Shown: positions 9,718 to 18,500, counted from the first letter of the stretch. The stretch is 64,000 bases of DNA from CAVVDY01 sp963815775 (GCA_963815775.1 CAWFIB010000029.1:1-64000); one strand, 5' to 3'. Program-made: numbers and translations. The notes: generated by a model not told the origin, from the letters alone.

Positions 9718-9737
9718 GGCCCGCCTGAAGGCGGGCC
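9718..9737. repeat. Palindromic hairpin with TGAA loop, 8-bp stem
   Basis: GGCCCGCC-TGAA-GGCGGGCC is perfect. It is the longest-stemmed member of the TGAA/TTCA hairpin family; another copy is at 9616-9627. Confidence 0.65.
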
Positions 9738-9799
9738 CTTTCAAAGCCGGATCCGCCAACTCTGGAAGGGCACTAGCAACTCGGGCGCAAGGTGTGAAT

Positions 9800-9872
9800 C
9801 CCACACATTCCAAACGACGGAATGTGTGGGGCACCCGCAATCCCACATTTCCCAACTGAAGGGAAATGTGGG
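9800..9872. repeat. Pair of perfect 12-bp-stem hairpins with 7-nt loops
   Basis: CCCACACATTCC pairs with GGAATGTGTGGG around AAACGAC (9800-9830). Eleven bases later CCCACATTTCCC pairs with GGGAAATGTGGG around AACTGAA (9842-9872). Equal stem and loop lengths and similar sequence show a duplicated element of REP-like size. No transposase gene is near. Confidence 0.75.
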
Positions 9873-9922
9873 CCACCCAAGGCCCGACGTGTAATTCTCA
9901 ATTGAATACTCAACATTCCCCA

Positions 9923-11182
9923 TCACGCCGCGGCCACTTCGCAGGCGGCCATGCGCTGGGCCAGAAACTTTCTCTCGTTATCGTTTCGCGCCAGCTTCAA
10001 CGCCGCCCCAAAATGCTCACTCGCCCGCTCATTTTGCCCGCTGCGCAGTTCAAACTCGCCCATCGCGGCGTAATAGAACGGATATCTGTCGAGGCGTTCG
10101 GGATCCGCAATCCGGCGAATCTCCTCCAGCCCGCGCTCTGGGCCGTCCTTCTCTCCAATGGCAATGGCGCGATTCAGCGCGATCACCGGCGACGGCCGAG
10201 CTTCCATCAGCAGGTCGTACAACGCAACAATGCTGGCCCAGTCCGTCTCTTCTGCCCGCTTTGCCAGCGCGTGCACCCGCGCGATACCGGCTTCGATGTG
10301 ATATTCCGTCAACTCGGTTCCTACCGCCGACAAATCCAACAGGCGAATCCCTTCCGCGATCAATCCCTGGTCCCATTGCGAGCGGTCCTGCTCGAACAGC
10401 GAACTCAGGTTGCCGGAGGCATCCATCCTTCCCGGCAAGCGCGCGGCGTGAAGACACATCAATGCGGCCAACGCATACGTCGCGGGAACCGCTCCCGCCG
10501 GATGCTCCAGCAGCACCGCGGTCAGTCGCATTGCCTCGCGGCAAAGGTCGGCACGGATCGCCGACTCTGGCGACGCGCCGTGATACCCCTCGTTGAAAAG
10601 CAGGTAAAGCGCTCGCTGAACGGCGGGCAATCGCGCTGCGACATCGTCAGTTCGCGCCACATCGAACAGCTTCTTCGATTGCGCCAACACCTTCTTGGCA
10701 CGGGTGATTCGCTTCTCGGTGGCCGCATGAGTGCTGACGAAGGCGTTCGCCACCTCGCCCACGCTGAAGCCGCAAAGGATATGGAGGATGAGCGTGACCT
10801 GCCCCTCCTCGCTCAAGCGAGGCTGGCAGCAGGAAAACATCATGCGCAGCAGGTCGTCTTTGATCACGTGTGCCGCGAAGAGCTCGGCTACGGCAGGAGC
10901 CAGCGTCCACTCGCTCTGGATAAACCGGCCCAGCTCCGGCTCGAAAGTGCGCACTGTGCGTTCGCGGCGCAGCACGTCGAGGGCGCGGTTCTTCGCCGTC
11001 GCCATGAGCCACGCCGAGGGATTCTCCGGCACGCCGCGAAGTTTCCAGACTTCCAGCGCGCGGCAGAACGCGTCCTGTACCACGTCTTCTGCCAGCGCCA
11101 GGTTTTGGACTCCGAAGACGCGAGTGAGCGTGGCGACCATGCGTCCCGCCTCCTGGCGGAAAAGATGATCACTGAGTTCCAT
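9923..11182 (-). CDS. ECF-type RNA polymerase sigma factor with long C-terminal domain (ECF42/SigJ-like, DUF6596)
   Basis: The first 170 residues contain sigma region 2 (LAEDVVQDAFCRALEVWK, then NPSAWLMATAKNRALDVLRR) and region 4 (FSVGEVANAFVSTHAATEKRITRAKKVL). The remaining 250 residues are a helical C-terminal domain (RALYLLFNEGYHGASPE, ALNRAIAIGEKDGPERGLEE) found in ECF42 sigma factors, which lack a classical anti-sigma factor. The 419-residue length fits that group. As usual for ECF42, a DGPF/YCII-domain gene lies directly upstream on the same strand (11324-11668), with 141 bases between them. The C-terminal domain is thought to replace the anti-sigma factor in control. The input signal is not evident. 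Confidence 0.88.
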   Translation of the reverse strand: MELSDHLFRQEAGRMVATLTRVFGVQNLALAEDVVQDAFCRALEVWKLRGVPENPSAWLMATAKNRALDVLRRERTVRTFEPELGRFIQSEWTLAPAVAELFAAHVIKDDLLRMMFSCCQPRLSEEGQVTLILHILCGFSVGEVANAFVSTHAATEKRITRAKKVLAQSKKLFDVARTDDVAARLPAVQRALYLLFNEGYHGASPESAIRADLCREAMRLTAVLLEHPAGAVPATYALAALMCLHAARLPGRMDASGNLSSLFEQDRSQWDQGLIAEGIRLLDLSAVGTELTEYHIEAGIARVHALAKRAEETDWASIVALYDLLMEARPSPVIALNRAIAIGEKDGPERGLEEIRRIADPERLDRYPFYYAAMGEFELRSGQNERASEHFGAALKLARNDNERKFLAQRMAACEVAAA

Positions 11183-11272
11183 CGCTACAAGCTACCTCAC
11201 GAATCCGTTTTAGGAGGGCACGGCCTCAAAGCTTGCCCTGAGCGCAGTCGAAGGGCGCTGCGCACGCCCCCA

Positions 11273-11310
11273 AATGGCGGGCTTAGCCCCGAGGGATTCA
11301 GCCCGCCATT
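11273..11310. repeat. Intergenic hairpin, 11-bp stem
   Basis: AATGGCGGGCT pairs perfectly with AGCCCGCCATT around a 16-base loop. It lies between the YCII gene and the sigma-factor gene and could act as a partial terminator. The flanking CTTGCCCTGAGCGCAGTCGAAGG is another recognisable intergenic repeat fragment. Confidence 0.55.
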
Positions 11311-11323
11311 GGTGAAGCCTCTT

Positions 11324-11668
11324 CTACATGTTCATAACCATGATGGGCCGCACTTCCACCGCGCCGCCTGCTTCGAGAATCGGGCAGCCCTTGGAAAGCT
11401 CCACCGCCTGGTTAATGTCGCTGGCTTCCACCAGCGTGTACCCGCCGACAATGTCCTTGGCTTCGGCAAACGGGCCATCGGTGATCGTCTTCGCCTTGCC
11501 TTTCACCACCTTGCCACTCGGCTCCAGCGGCTGGCCCTGGTCTTTCAGGTTCCCGCTCTCGCCTAACCCTTTCAGCCAGGTCATCCACTTCTGCATGATC
11601 TGCTGCGCCTCTTCGGGCGATGGCTGACCGTCTCTGCTACCGCGATAAAGATAAAGAAACTGACTCAT
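11324..11668 (-). CDS. YCII-related DGPF-domain protein
   Basis: A 114-residue protein of the YCII/DGPF family with the eponymous motif ITDGPFAEAKDIVGGYTL in the middle and a ferredoxin-like alpha/beta pattern. The start is well supported by AGGAGG ahead of the ATG. Genes of this family sit next to ECF42 sigma factors in many bacteria, as here, and were described with them as a unit. The biochemical activity is not established. It is probably cytoplasmic, as there is no signal peptide. Confidence 0.88.
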   Translation of the reverse strand: MSQFLYLYRGSRDGQPSPEEAQQIMQKWMTWLKGLGESGNLKDQGQPLEPSGKVVKGKAKTITDGPFAEAKDIVGGYTLVEASDINQAVELSKGCPILEAGGAVEVRPIMVMNM

Positions 11669-11918
11669 CGTAATGCCTCCTGTGTAGTCCCTCAGGACTG
11701 GATGTTTCGGCTTCCCTCTCGGGTTCCGACATTAAGACGTATGGGCCGCGGCGCACCGGACATGTTTTTTGGCAGGCCGAATTTTTTCTACGTCATAAAG
11801 AATACCGGCTTGGAGTTGCGAAAACGGCGAATGCAACAAAGACCTGAGCCCGCAGGGGCGACCTGCATAATGGCTCCACGCCTTTCGGTCGTCGACGGTT
11901 TCGCGCTACGCTTGCCAG

Positions 11919-12401
11919 GTGAAGAAGACTGCCTATCTTTCGCTCGGTACCAACCTCGGCGACCGGCGCGCCAATCTTCGCAATGCCATCGGAAAGCTCC
12001 TCAACCTTGGCAACCTGCTCGCTGTGTCTTCGTACTATGAGACGGAGCCGGTCGAATTCACCGAGCAACCGTGGTTTCTTAACTGTGCGGTCGCACTACA
12101 GACGGAGCTGAAGGCCGAAGACTTTCTGGACGAGATTGTGGCCATTGAGCGGGAGATGGGCCGCCAGCGCACGCAGCCCAAGGGCCCGCGCACCATCGAC
12201 ATCGACATCCTGCTGTTTGGTAAGGCCGTACTGCGGACGCCGCGCCTGACCATTCCCCACCCTGCCATGCACGAGCGCCGCTTTGTTCTGGAGCCGCTGG
12301 CCGAGATCGCTCCCGATGTGCAGCATCCCGCGCTGAAAAAGACAGTGAAGGAACTGCTGCAAGCACTGCCAAAGGATGCTGCGGTGGTCAAGAAGGCGTG
12401 A
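11919..12401 (+). CDS. folK: 2-amino-4-hydroxy-6-hydroxymethyldihydropteridine diphosphokinase
   Basis: HPPK transfers pyrophosphate from ATP to the pterin in tetrahydrofolate biosynthesis. The 160-residue frame, opened by a GTG at 11919, has all the family marks: YLSLGTNLGDRRANL at the N-terminus, SSYYETEPV, and the signature RTQPKGPRTIDIDILLFG with the metal-binding DxD, then IPHPAMHERRFVLEPL. The length is normal for the family. There is no folP or folB beside it, so it stands apart from other folate genes in this window. The ribosome site before the GTG is weak (CCAGG overlaps it). Confidence 0.93.
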   Translation: MKKTAYLSLGTNLGDRRANLRNAIGKLLNLGNLLAVSSYYETEPVEFTEQPWFLNCAVALQTELKAEDFLDEIVAIEREMGRQRTQPKGPRTIDIDILLFGKAVLRTPRLTIPHPAMHERRFVLEPLAEIAPDVQHPALKKTVKELLQALPKDAAVVKKA

Positions 12402-12422
12402 GCTGTGACCGGGAAAGATAGT

Positions 12423-13502
12423 TCACTTGGACGTGCTTGCTTCTACGTGTCCTCGTGGCAATAGTTCTTCTGGAATATTCGCCAGATCGAGAGACCACAC
12501 ATCTGGAGCCAGCTCCTGCCTTGAGAGAGTTTGACCTGTTTCGAGGTCCAGACGGACAAGAGCTACGGAGCTCCAATTGGCGCGTCCCAACTCAATACCG
12601 TAGAGCGTTCTGCCATCTGCGCTGGAAATCAACTGCGCAAAGTGAAGTTCTGGGGCTATGTGTGCTTTCAACTTTCCGGTTTGCGGATCAATCAGGAATG
12701 CGCCGCCCGGAATATCTTTGCTGCAGGCCCGTCGGTCACCCTTCCCGCCGAACCGCTCGAAAACGACGAGCCGATGGCCGGCAGCAAGAATGCCCTGTTC
12801 GTGCAATTCGCATTCGGTAGCGGCATCGGGAAGATTGATCTTTACCGGTGCCTCCAGCTCAGAGCCATCTGACTTCACTCGCCATAACTCGCCGGTGGGT
12901 TTGCGATAGCCGTAGATGTAATAGTTGTCATCGACCCAGGCGCCACGAATCGTGAACCCTTGTGGCAAGGCCAGTCGCCGGACTAGCTTTCGCTCCCTGA
13001 AATTCAAGACATCGACTGCTGCTGACTGAAAACTGGCTGTTCCGAATAGTAGGTTTCCGTCCGGCGAAAAACTCAGCCCGTAGATACCGGGAGCAGTCGA
13101 GCGTGGAATCGAAGCTTCAGGTTGCAGGGTATGGAGGTCGAAAATTTCGATTCCGATGTTCCCTCGCTGTGTGGCCACGTGCTGACCATCTGGTGAAACG
13201 GTGAAGCCCAAAACCGGTTGCAGCAGCCTGGTCATTTTTTGGGTCTTGGGATCGAACGCATACAACGCGCAGCAGCCCTGGAAGTCAGGAGGGAGTCCCT
13301 GGCGGAGGACCAGGGTTCCTGTGGATGTGCTGGTTACGCGGTCTGCGAGGGGCAGGACCTTTAGCGAGCCAAACGGCTGGAGCGTATCTACATCAAGGAG
13401 CTCCACACGTCCCGCGCGATGCACCGCCAGCAATGCAGGGCGATCTTGAGGCTGGGCGGGGAGCGGCAGCAGCAACAGGAATGCCAGCCAAAATCTACTC
13501 AT
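12423..13502 (-). CDS. Secreted beta-propeller protein of unknown function
   Basis: The 359-residue product starts with a signal peptide (MSRFWLAFLLLLPLPAQPQ). It is made of WD40/YVTN-like strands: LLAVHRAGRVELLDVDTLQP, VLGFTVSPDGQHVATQRGN, IYGLSFSPDGNLLFGTA and AQLISSADGRTLYGIEL. The SPDG turns are typical of Lpp/TolB-type and quinohemoprotein-like propellers. Four cysteines in the middle (GCCALYAF, ATECEL, RACSKD) may form disulfides after export. I do not recognise a catalytic motif. It is convergent with folK with a 21-base gap. Confidence 0.7.
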   Translation of the reverse strand: MSRFWLAFLLLLPLPAQPQDRPALLAVHRAGRVELLDVDTLQPFGSLKVLPLADRVTSTSTGTLVLRQGLPPDFQGCCALYAFDPKTQKMTRLLQPVLGFTVSPDGQHVATQRGNIGIEIFDLHTLQPEASIPRSTAPGIYGLSFSPDGNLLFGTASFQSAAVDVLNFRERKLVRRLALPQGFTIRGAWVDDNYYIYGYRKPTGELWRVKSDGSELEAPVKINLPDAATECELHEQGILAAGHRLVVFERFGGKGDRRACSKDIPGGAFLIDPQTGKLKAHIAPELHFAQLISSADGRTLYGIELGRANWSSVALVRLDLETGQTLSRQELAPDVWSLDLANIPEELLPRGHVEASTSK

Positions 13503-13611
13503 CTGTACCCCGCAGGCGCAACAACCGGAGGTGCACGGTCATTGGTGCGATGCCAGCCTATTTTAGCTCTCTCCCAGACCCTTGAAACAGGTTTCTACCA
13601 ACAGCCGCCTC

Positions 13612-15501
13612 TCAATTCTGAGCGGTGTTCTGTGGCTGCGCGTTCGGGCTGGCAGGCTGTTGCGGAGAGGTCGCCGGGGGCTGCGGCTTGGGCGGCTGCT
13701 CCGGCTCCTTTGGTTTTGGCTGCTCTTCCTGAGGCTTGGGAGCGATGTTCTTCTCTTCCGCCTCCGCTCCCGGCATCACGTTTTTCAGCGGAGCGGTGCT
13801 CTGCTCTTCCAGTTCCGGATGCGGCAGCGGCTTGCGCGGCAGCATCTGGTCGCGCATGGCGGCGTTGTAGACAAAGATCGCTTCCACAGTTGCGGCCTGG
13901 GCCAGATCTTCCTCCTGTAACCGCTCATAGGTGTCCATGTTGGTGTGGTGGGTGCGCGTGCCGTAATCCAACGGGTCCTGGATGAACTGGAAGCCCGGGA
14001 TGCCCACGCCGTCGAAGGCTTCATGATCGGTGCCGCCGGTGTGGCGCATGGTGATCGCGGTTACGCCCAGGTCGTGGAGTGGGGCAATCCACTGCTCGAA
14101 GATCGGCTTGATGGCCGCGTTGTTCTCCAGGTAGATGCCGCGAATGCGCCCGCCGCCGTTGTCGAGGTTGAAATACGCGGAGATCTTCTGCTGATCAGGC
14201 TTGAGCACCAGCGGGCCGCCCGGTTTGCGCAAAAAGTCGGGCAGCTTCATCTGGTCAGGAGCGGTGGAGAGCGGTGCATAGCCGAAGTGCTGCTTAACAT
14301 AGCCGTACGAGCCGAACTCGCCCTGTTCTTCACCCGTCCACAGCGCCACGCGAATGGTACGCCGCGGCTTGACGTGAAGCGCGTTCAGGATGCGCATCAC
14401 TTCCATCGCCACCACTGTTCCTGCGCCGTTGTCGGTGGCTCCCGTGGCCGAGGCCCAGGAATCGAGGTGGCCGCCCACCATGACGACTTCATCTTTCAGC
14501 TTGGGATCGGTGCCGGGAATTTCGGCGATGGTGTCGAAGCCGTGCTCGTGATCGCCCAGGAACTTGGTGTCGATGTTCATTTCAATCGTCACCGGCACGT
14601 GCGCCTTGACCAACCGATAGACGCGGCCATAGTTCTCGATGGCCATCACCGCCACGGGCACCGGGTTCATGTGCTCGCGCTGGTAGGCGAACCAGCTCAT
14701 GTCGGCGCCGCTGTCGTCGATGAAGGTGCCGCCGGTTGCGCCGTTGTCGCGCATTTCACGGCTGGGCACAATCACCGCAAGAGGCTTCTCCTCGGCCATG
14801 AGCTGGCTGATCTTCTCCCGCAGCTCCATGCGCTTGACGAAGTCCTTGCGCCATTCCTCGCTCCGCGGCTTGGTGGGATACTCCTCAATCTTCTGGAGAT
14901 CGGCTTCGTCGTAAGTCTTGAAAAGCGGCTTGTCGACCGGCTTCACCTCCCATGGCTCGCCCAGAAAGACGATCTTGCCGCCCAGCTTGCCGCGATACTG
15001 GTCGATGTCCTTGTCTTCCTTGATCTCGGCCACAGTCGCCTGCCCGGTGATCGCACCATTGGTCGAAGGCGACCATGGCGCGGCCTGCGCGATGAGCACC
15101 GCGGTATCCGGCGAGGCCATGCGCACCCAGGTGTTGAGCTGCTGCCAGCCCATGCCAAATTCGCCCCAGTCCTCCAGATGCGCATTGACGCATCCCATGG
15201 CGGTGAATTGATCGCGCGTCCATGCATTGGCCTTTTGCAGGTTAGGCGAGCCGGTAAGGCGAGCGCCGATACCGTCGGCCAGCGCGGAGGCGTACTCCAT
15301 CACGTGCGAGTGTGCCAGGCCTTCGTGACGGATCTGATCGTACATATTCAGGTCGAGATTCTCATGCTGCGGCTGTGGTAATTCGTAGGAAGGCTTGGCA
15401 GATTCAGTCGCCTTTTTCTTCTCGGCCGCAAAGGAAGGGAGCGCCAGCGCGGCGCATAGCGATAGCGCAACGCTGCGCTGGAGAGCGTGAATCAGTGACA
15501 T
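13612..15501 (-). CDS. Secreted M28-family zinc metallopeptidase with an inserted PA-type domain
   Basis: I start at ATG 15501 (MSLIHALQRSVALSLCAALA, a signal peptide) rather than at the open frame's first codon at 15639, because the signal peptide then lies at the N-terminus. The protein has about 629 residues. The middle (about 100-300) resembles the protease-associated domain region. The catalytic domain carries the M28 metal ligands: MVGGHLDSW, GATDNGAGTVVAMEV, WTGEEQGEFGS and MRHTGGTDHEAFDG. This fits an aminopeptidase or carboxypeptidase of the Q/S type acting in the periplasm. The last 60 residues are P/Q/K-rich and disordered. The gene is followed by the propeller gene on the same strand with a 109-base gap. 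Confidence 0.88.
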   Translation of the reverse strand: MSLIHALQRSVALSLCAALALPSFAAEKKKATESAKPSYELPQPQHENLDLNMYDQIRHEGLAHSHVMEYASALADGIGARLTGSPNLQKANAWTRDQFTAMGCVNAHLEDWGEFGMGWQQLNTWVRMASPDTAVLIAQAAPWSPSTNGAITGQATVAEIKEDKDIDQYRGKLGGKIVFLGEPWEVKPVDKPLFKTYDEADLQKIEEYPTKPRSEEWRKDFVKRMELREKISQLMAEEKPLAVIVPSREMRDNGATGGTFIDDSGADMSWFAYQREHMNPVPVAVMAIENYGRVYRLVKAHVPVTIEMNIDTKFLGDHEHGFDTIAEIPGTDPKLKDEVVMVGGHLDSWASATGATDNGAGTVVAMEVMRILNALHVKPRRTIRVALWTGEEQGEFGSYGYVKQHFGYAPLSTAPDQMKLPDFLRKPGGPLVLKPDQQKISAYFNLDNGGGRIRGIYLENNAAIKPIFEQWIAPLHDLGVTAITMRHTGGTDHEAFDGVGIPGFQFIQDPLDYGTRTHHTNMDTYERLQEEDLAQAATVEAIFVYNAAMRDQMLPRKPLPHPELEEQSTAPLKNVMPGAEAEEKNIAPKPQEEQPKPKEPEQPPKPQPPATSPQQPASPNAQPQNTAQN

Positions 15502-15593
15502 GTTTTGAATGTTCCTTCTGCGAGGTGCAATTGGGCAGAGTAGCAGATGCAGGCAGCCGTATTCAAAAGCCAGCCGAGCGCCGCCGCCCAGCC

Positions 15594-16865
15594 CTACGAC
15601 GCCATCTCCTCCGGCACCTTCGCTGCGGTCTGGCAGCACTCCAGAATTTCCGCGTCGGTCAGCATGCGGTCCGAATTCTTTGCGCGCTGATAGATGCGTT
15701 CCACCAGCTCGTCCGTCGCCTCATAGCCGTGGCGCTCCAGCCAGAAGTGCACGTTCGACTTGCCGCTCATGGGGCCGATCTCGATGACCTGCTCCATGCC
15801 GAAGTAGTGCGAGGGCACGCCGGAATAGATGCTGTTGGCCAGCTCGACATCGTTCTTGCGATAGGCTTTGATCACCGCCGCCGCATGAACGCCGGTGCCG
15901 GTGCGGAAGGCATCATTGCCAACCACAGGATAATTGTTGGGAATGGGAATGCCCGTGGCCCTGGCGACCGCTTCGCAGTAGTCCTTGAGCTTGGTCAGGT
16001 CCTGGCTGGCCCACGGCTCGACCCCCATCAGCTTCAGGTTCACCAGCATCTGGTCCATCTGGGTGTTGCCCACTCGCTCTCCGATGCCGCAGGCGGTAGC
16101 GTGCACCACTTCCGCTCCCGCCACCAGCGCAGCAATGGAATTTGCAACCGCCAGGCCGCGATCGCAATGGCCGTGCCATTCAACGCGCACCTGGGCCCCG
16201 CTGGGCTTGATGACTTCGTTGATGACGAAATGAATCAGCGCGACCACGCCCATCGGCGTGGCATGTCCCACAGTGTCGCAGATCACCACCGCCTTGGCGC
16301 CGCAGTTAATCGCCGTCGTGTACATGCGCTGGATGGTTTCCGGATCGCAGCGCGTGGTGTCTTCGGTGACGTACATGACATCGAGCCCATGTGAAACCGC
16401 ATATTTCACCGCGTGCTCGGTGGTGCGCAGCAGAAAGTCGTCAGTCCAGTTTTCGGTGTAGCGGCGAATGGGACTTGACCCGATGAACGTGGCAGCTTCG
16501 ATGGGGACGCCGGTGCGCTGAACGATCTCCACAATCGGGCGAATGTCGTTCTCATGGGTGCGCGCCGCGCAGTTGGGCTTGATCTTCAGGCGGGCACGGC
16601 CAATTTCGCGGGCAAGGGCTTCGCAGTGCGCGACCGCGCGCGGCCCCGCTCCCGGCAGCCCGATGTCGAGCATGTTGATGCCGACCTGCTCCATCAGGTG
16701 AAGGATCTCGATCTTCTCTTCGATGGAAGGATCGCGCACCGACGGCGACTGCAAGCCGTCGCGCAGCGATTCGTCATTCAGCAAAGCACGGCCCGCGGGC
16801 TTCATGGAACGCGCGAAGACCGCGTTCCAGTCATAAATCAGCTCGGAAACGTCAGACAATTTCAC
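15594..16865 (-). CDS. HMG-CoA lyase / isopropylmalate synthase-like TIM-barrel enzyme
   Basis: A 423-residue DRE-TIM metallolyase-superfamily enzyme. The N-terminal active-site motif LLNDESLRDGLQSPSV, the metal site WHGHCDRGLAVAN (HxH) and GIGERVGNTQMDQM are those of 2-isopropylmalate or citramalate synthases and related acyltransferases. There is no C-terminal LeuA regulatory domain of usual length; only about 90 residues follow the barrel. It could therefore be a citramalate/homocitrate-type synthase or an HMGL-like lyase free of allosteric control. The substrate cannot be assigned, and no leucine genes are adjacent, though ilvE lies 27 kb away. The gene has its own start at 16865. Confidence 0.8.
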   Translation of the reverse strand: MKLSDVSELIYDWNAVFARSMKPAGRALLNDESLRDGLQSPSVRDPSIEEKIEILHLMEQVGINMLDIGLPGAGPRAVAHCEALAREIGRARLKIKPNCAARTHENDIRPIVEIVQRTGVPIEAATFIGSSPIRRYTENWTDDFLLRTTEHAVKYAVSHGLDVMYVTEDTTRCDPETIQRMYTTAINCGAKAVVICDTVGHATPMGVVALIHFVINEVIKPSGAQVRVEWHGHCDRGLAVANSIAALVAGAEVVHATACGIGERVGNTQMDQMLVNLKLMGVEPWASQDLTKLKDYCEAVARATGIPIPNNYPVVGNDAFRTGTGVHAAAVIKAYRKNDVELANSIYSGVPSHYFGMEQVIEIGPMSGKSNVHFWLERHGYEATDELVERIYQRAKNSDRMLTDAEILECCQTAAKVPEEMAS

Positions 16866-16980
16866 CCTTCCAGAATGATCGATTTTCCCACATCAGTCCG
16901 CCTTGCGCGGACCCTCGGCGCCCCACAGCGCCGTTCAATAGGAATGATGCTTACGACATTACTCTCGACGCAAGCCGGAG

Positions 16981-17358
16981 CTATGACTCGCTCTTCTCTC
17001 CATCAGTATTCTTCGGCGCCACGGTTATACCGAACACCGACTTTTGTCCCAATCCGGCAACATTCCTGCCGCGCGGCTCCTCCGGCGACGGCAGATATAA
17101 CACCTTGCAGTGCTCGCAACGGTAGACTTCCGCCTGTGTCCCATAGGCGGCCTTGACGTCGCCGCAGGCTTGCTCAATGCGATCCGACAGGTAGAACCAG
17201 CGTTTCAGGTGCCCGGCACAAAGTTTGCCTTTGTTGTCCTTCTCATTGCAGGCGCGCTGATACGCCTTCTTGTACTTCACCTTGTGATTCGGCAGTTGAG
17301 CCGGCGCGTTTTCTTCTGTCGTCGGCGCCGTGGTCGGGGAAGCCATATTTTGAACCAT
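16981..17358 (-). CDS. Conserved-looking 125-residue protein with four or more cysteines (zinc-ribbon candidate)
   Basis: I do not recognise this protein. It has a disordered N-terminus (residues 1-25), then a basic region with two cysteine clusters: YQRACNEKDNKGKLCAGHLKRW and, later, YRCEHCKVLYLP. The second is a CxxC knuckle, and together they could bind one zinc. No signal peptide or membrane segment is present. ATG 17346 is an alternative start. The gene is divergent from the glutaminyl-cyclase-like gene, with about 120 bases between them. Confidence 0.6.
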   Translation of the reverse strand: MVQNMASPTTAPTTEENAPAQLPNHKVKYKKAYQRACNEKDNKGKLCAGHLKRWFYLSDRIEQACGDVKAAYGTQAEVYRCEHCKVLYLPSPEEPRGRNVAGLGQKSVFGITVAPKNTDGEKSES

Positions 17359-17481
17359 CCCTCACTCAAGCGGAACGGAAACCTGATTCTACCCCAGCCC
17401 ACCAGCAGGATTCACCGCCGAAACGCAAAGAGCAACGCAAGGCCAACCAGCACCGGCGGCCGAGATTTAGAATGTTCCTAC

Positions 17482-18486
17482 ATGACCTCCCGCCTTATTC
17501 TTTGTCTCTGCACAGTCGCTCTGCTCGTTCTGCCGGCCTGCTCGAAGCAGCAGTCGACAACGTCTTCCGCCGGCGCCAATCAGGCCAATGCGGCGACCGC
17601 AGCAACTCCCGATCCTAAGGTTGAAGAAGTGGCAGCCATCAGCGACGTGCCTTCCCAAAGCCAGCTCCCGAACATGGATGGCGACAAAGTTATGCAGTAT
17701 GTGAAAGAGGTCGTGGCCATCGGCTCGCGTCCGGTGGGCAGTCCGGGGCACGCGAAGCTGCAGGAGCTGATTCATTCCAAACTCAAGGGCGACCAGGTCG
17801 AAGACGACTCCTTCACCGCGCAAACGCCGGTGGGCAGCTTCAAGATGGACAACATCATCGCGAAGTTTCCCGGCAAGAAAGATGGCATCATCGTTGTCGC
17901 CGGCCATTACGACACGAACTATCCGCTGCCTAAGAACTACGTTGGCGCGAATGACGGTGGCTCTTCAACCGGATTACTGCTGGCGCTTGCCGACCACTTC
18001 CGCAGCCATCCGCCCGAGGGTTACAGCATCTGGCTGGTGTGGACCGACGGCGAAGAGGCCTTCGCCAAGTGGAGCGACAGCGACAGCCTGTATGGCACCA
18101 GGCACCTTGCGCAGGAGTGGCAGAAGGACGGCACGGCGAAGAAGATCAAGGCATTCCTGCTGGTCGACATGATCGGCGACGCCGACCTCGATATTTTGAA
18201 AGAAACACGATCGACGCCCTGGTTGACCGAATTGGTGTACAAGGCGGCCAGCAATCTGGGATACCAGTCGCACTTCTACCAGTACGAGGCCGCCATCGAC
18301 GATGACCACCTGCCGATGCTGAAAGCGGGCATTCCGTCCGTCGACATCATCGATCTCGATTATGGCTACAACAACGCCTACCATCACACCCCGGACGACA
18401 CCATCGATAAGCTCAGTCCCAAGTCGCTGGCCATCACGGGAGACGTGGTGCTGGAAACGGTCCGGCTGCTCAATGCGCATTACTAG
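17482..18486 (+). CDS. Lipoprotein of the M28 fold resembling glutaminyl-peptide cyclotransferase
   Basis: ATG 17482 gives a lipoprotein signal (MTSRLILCLCTVALLVLPAC, lipid-bearing Cys20); the frame upstream to 17110 has no such feature. The 334-residue protein has an M28 zinc-dependent fold (VVAGHYDTNYP, GANDGGSSTG). Several positions match animal-type glutaminyl cyclases better than peptidases: WTDGEEAFAKW followed by DSLYGTRHLA, then LLVDMIGDAD, IDDDHLPML, and a histidine in YHHTPDDT. In human QPCT the corresponding segments are DGEEAFLHW, DSLYGSRHLA, DLIGA, DDHIPFL and HTMDD. Such enzymes convert N-terminal glutamine to pyroglutamate. The assignment rests on remembered family motifs. An aminopeptidase role is the alternative. 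Confidence 0.75.
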   Translation: MTSRLILCLCTVALLVLPACSKQQSTTSSAGANQANAATAATPDPKVEEVAAISDVPSQSQLPNMDGDKVMQYVKEVVAIGSRPVGSPGHAKLQELIHSKLKGDQVEDDSFTAQTPVGSFKMDNIIAKFPGKKDGIIVVAGHYDTNYPLPKNYVGANDGGSSTGLLLALADHFRSHPPEGYSIWLVWTDGEEAFAKWSDSDSLYGTRHLAQEWQKDGTAKKIKAFLLVDMIGDADLDILKETRSTPWLTELVYKAASNLGYQSHFYQYEAAIDDDHLPMLKAGIPSVDIIDLDYGYNNAYHHTPDDTIDKLSPKSLAITGDVVLETVRLLNAHY

Positions 18487-18500
18487 GAAGTGCAGAATAC

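Larger units (their letters stand above)
9509..9922. other. Gene-free stretch: terminator plus clustered repeat hairpins
   Basis: These 414 bases separate two convergent genes. From left to right they contain a terminator (9544-9573), a TTCA hairpin (9616-9627), a strong TGAA hairpin (9718-9737) and a matched pair of 12-bp-stem hairpins (9800-9872). No frame in either strand looks coding. Confidence 0.7.

Noticed and set aside
9866..11566. A 566-codon plus-strand frame across the sigma factor and YCII genes
   Set aside because: It spans two genes and an intergenic repeat on the other strand, which a real gene would not be expected to do.
13945..15381. A 478-codon plus-strand frame opposite the M28 peptidase
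   Set aside because: Composition dominated by V, H, A, L and D from reverse-read codons; the peptidase motifs on the other strand are complete.
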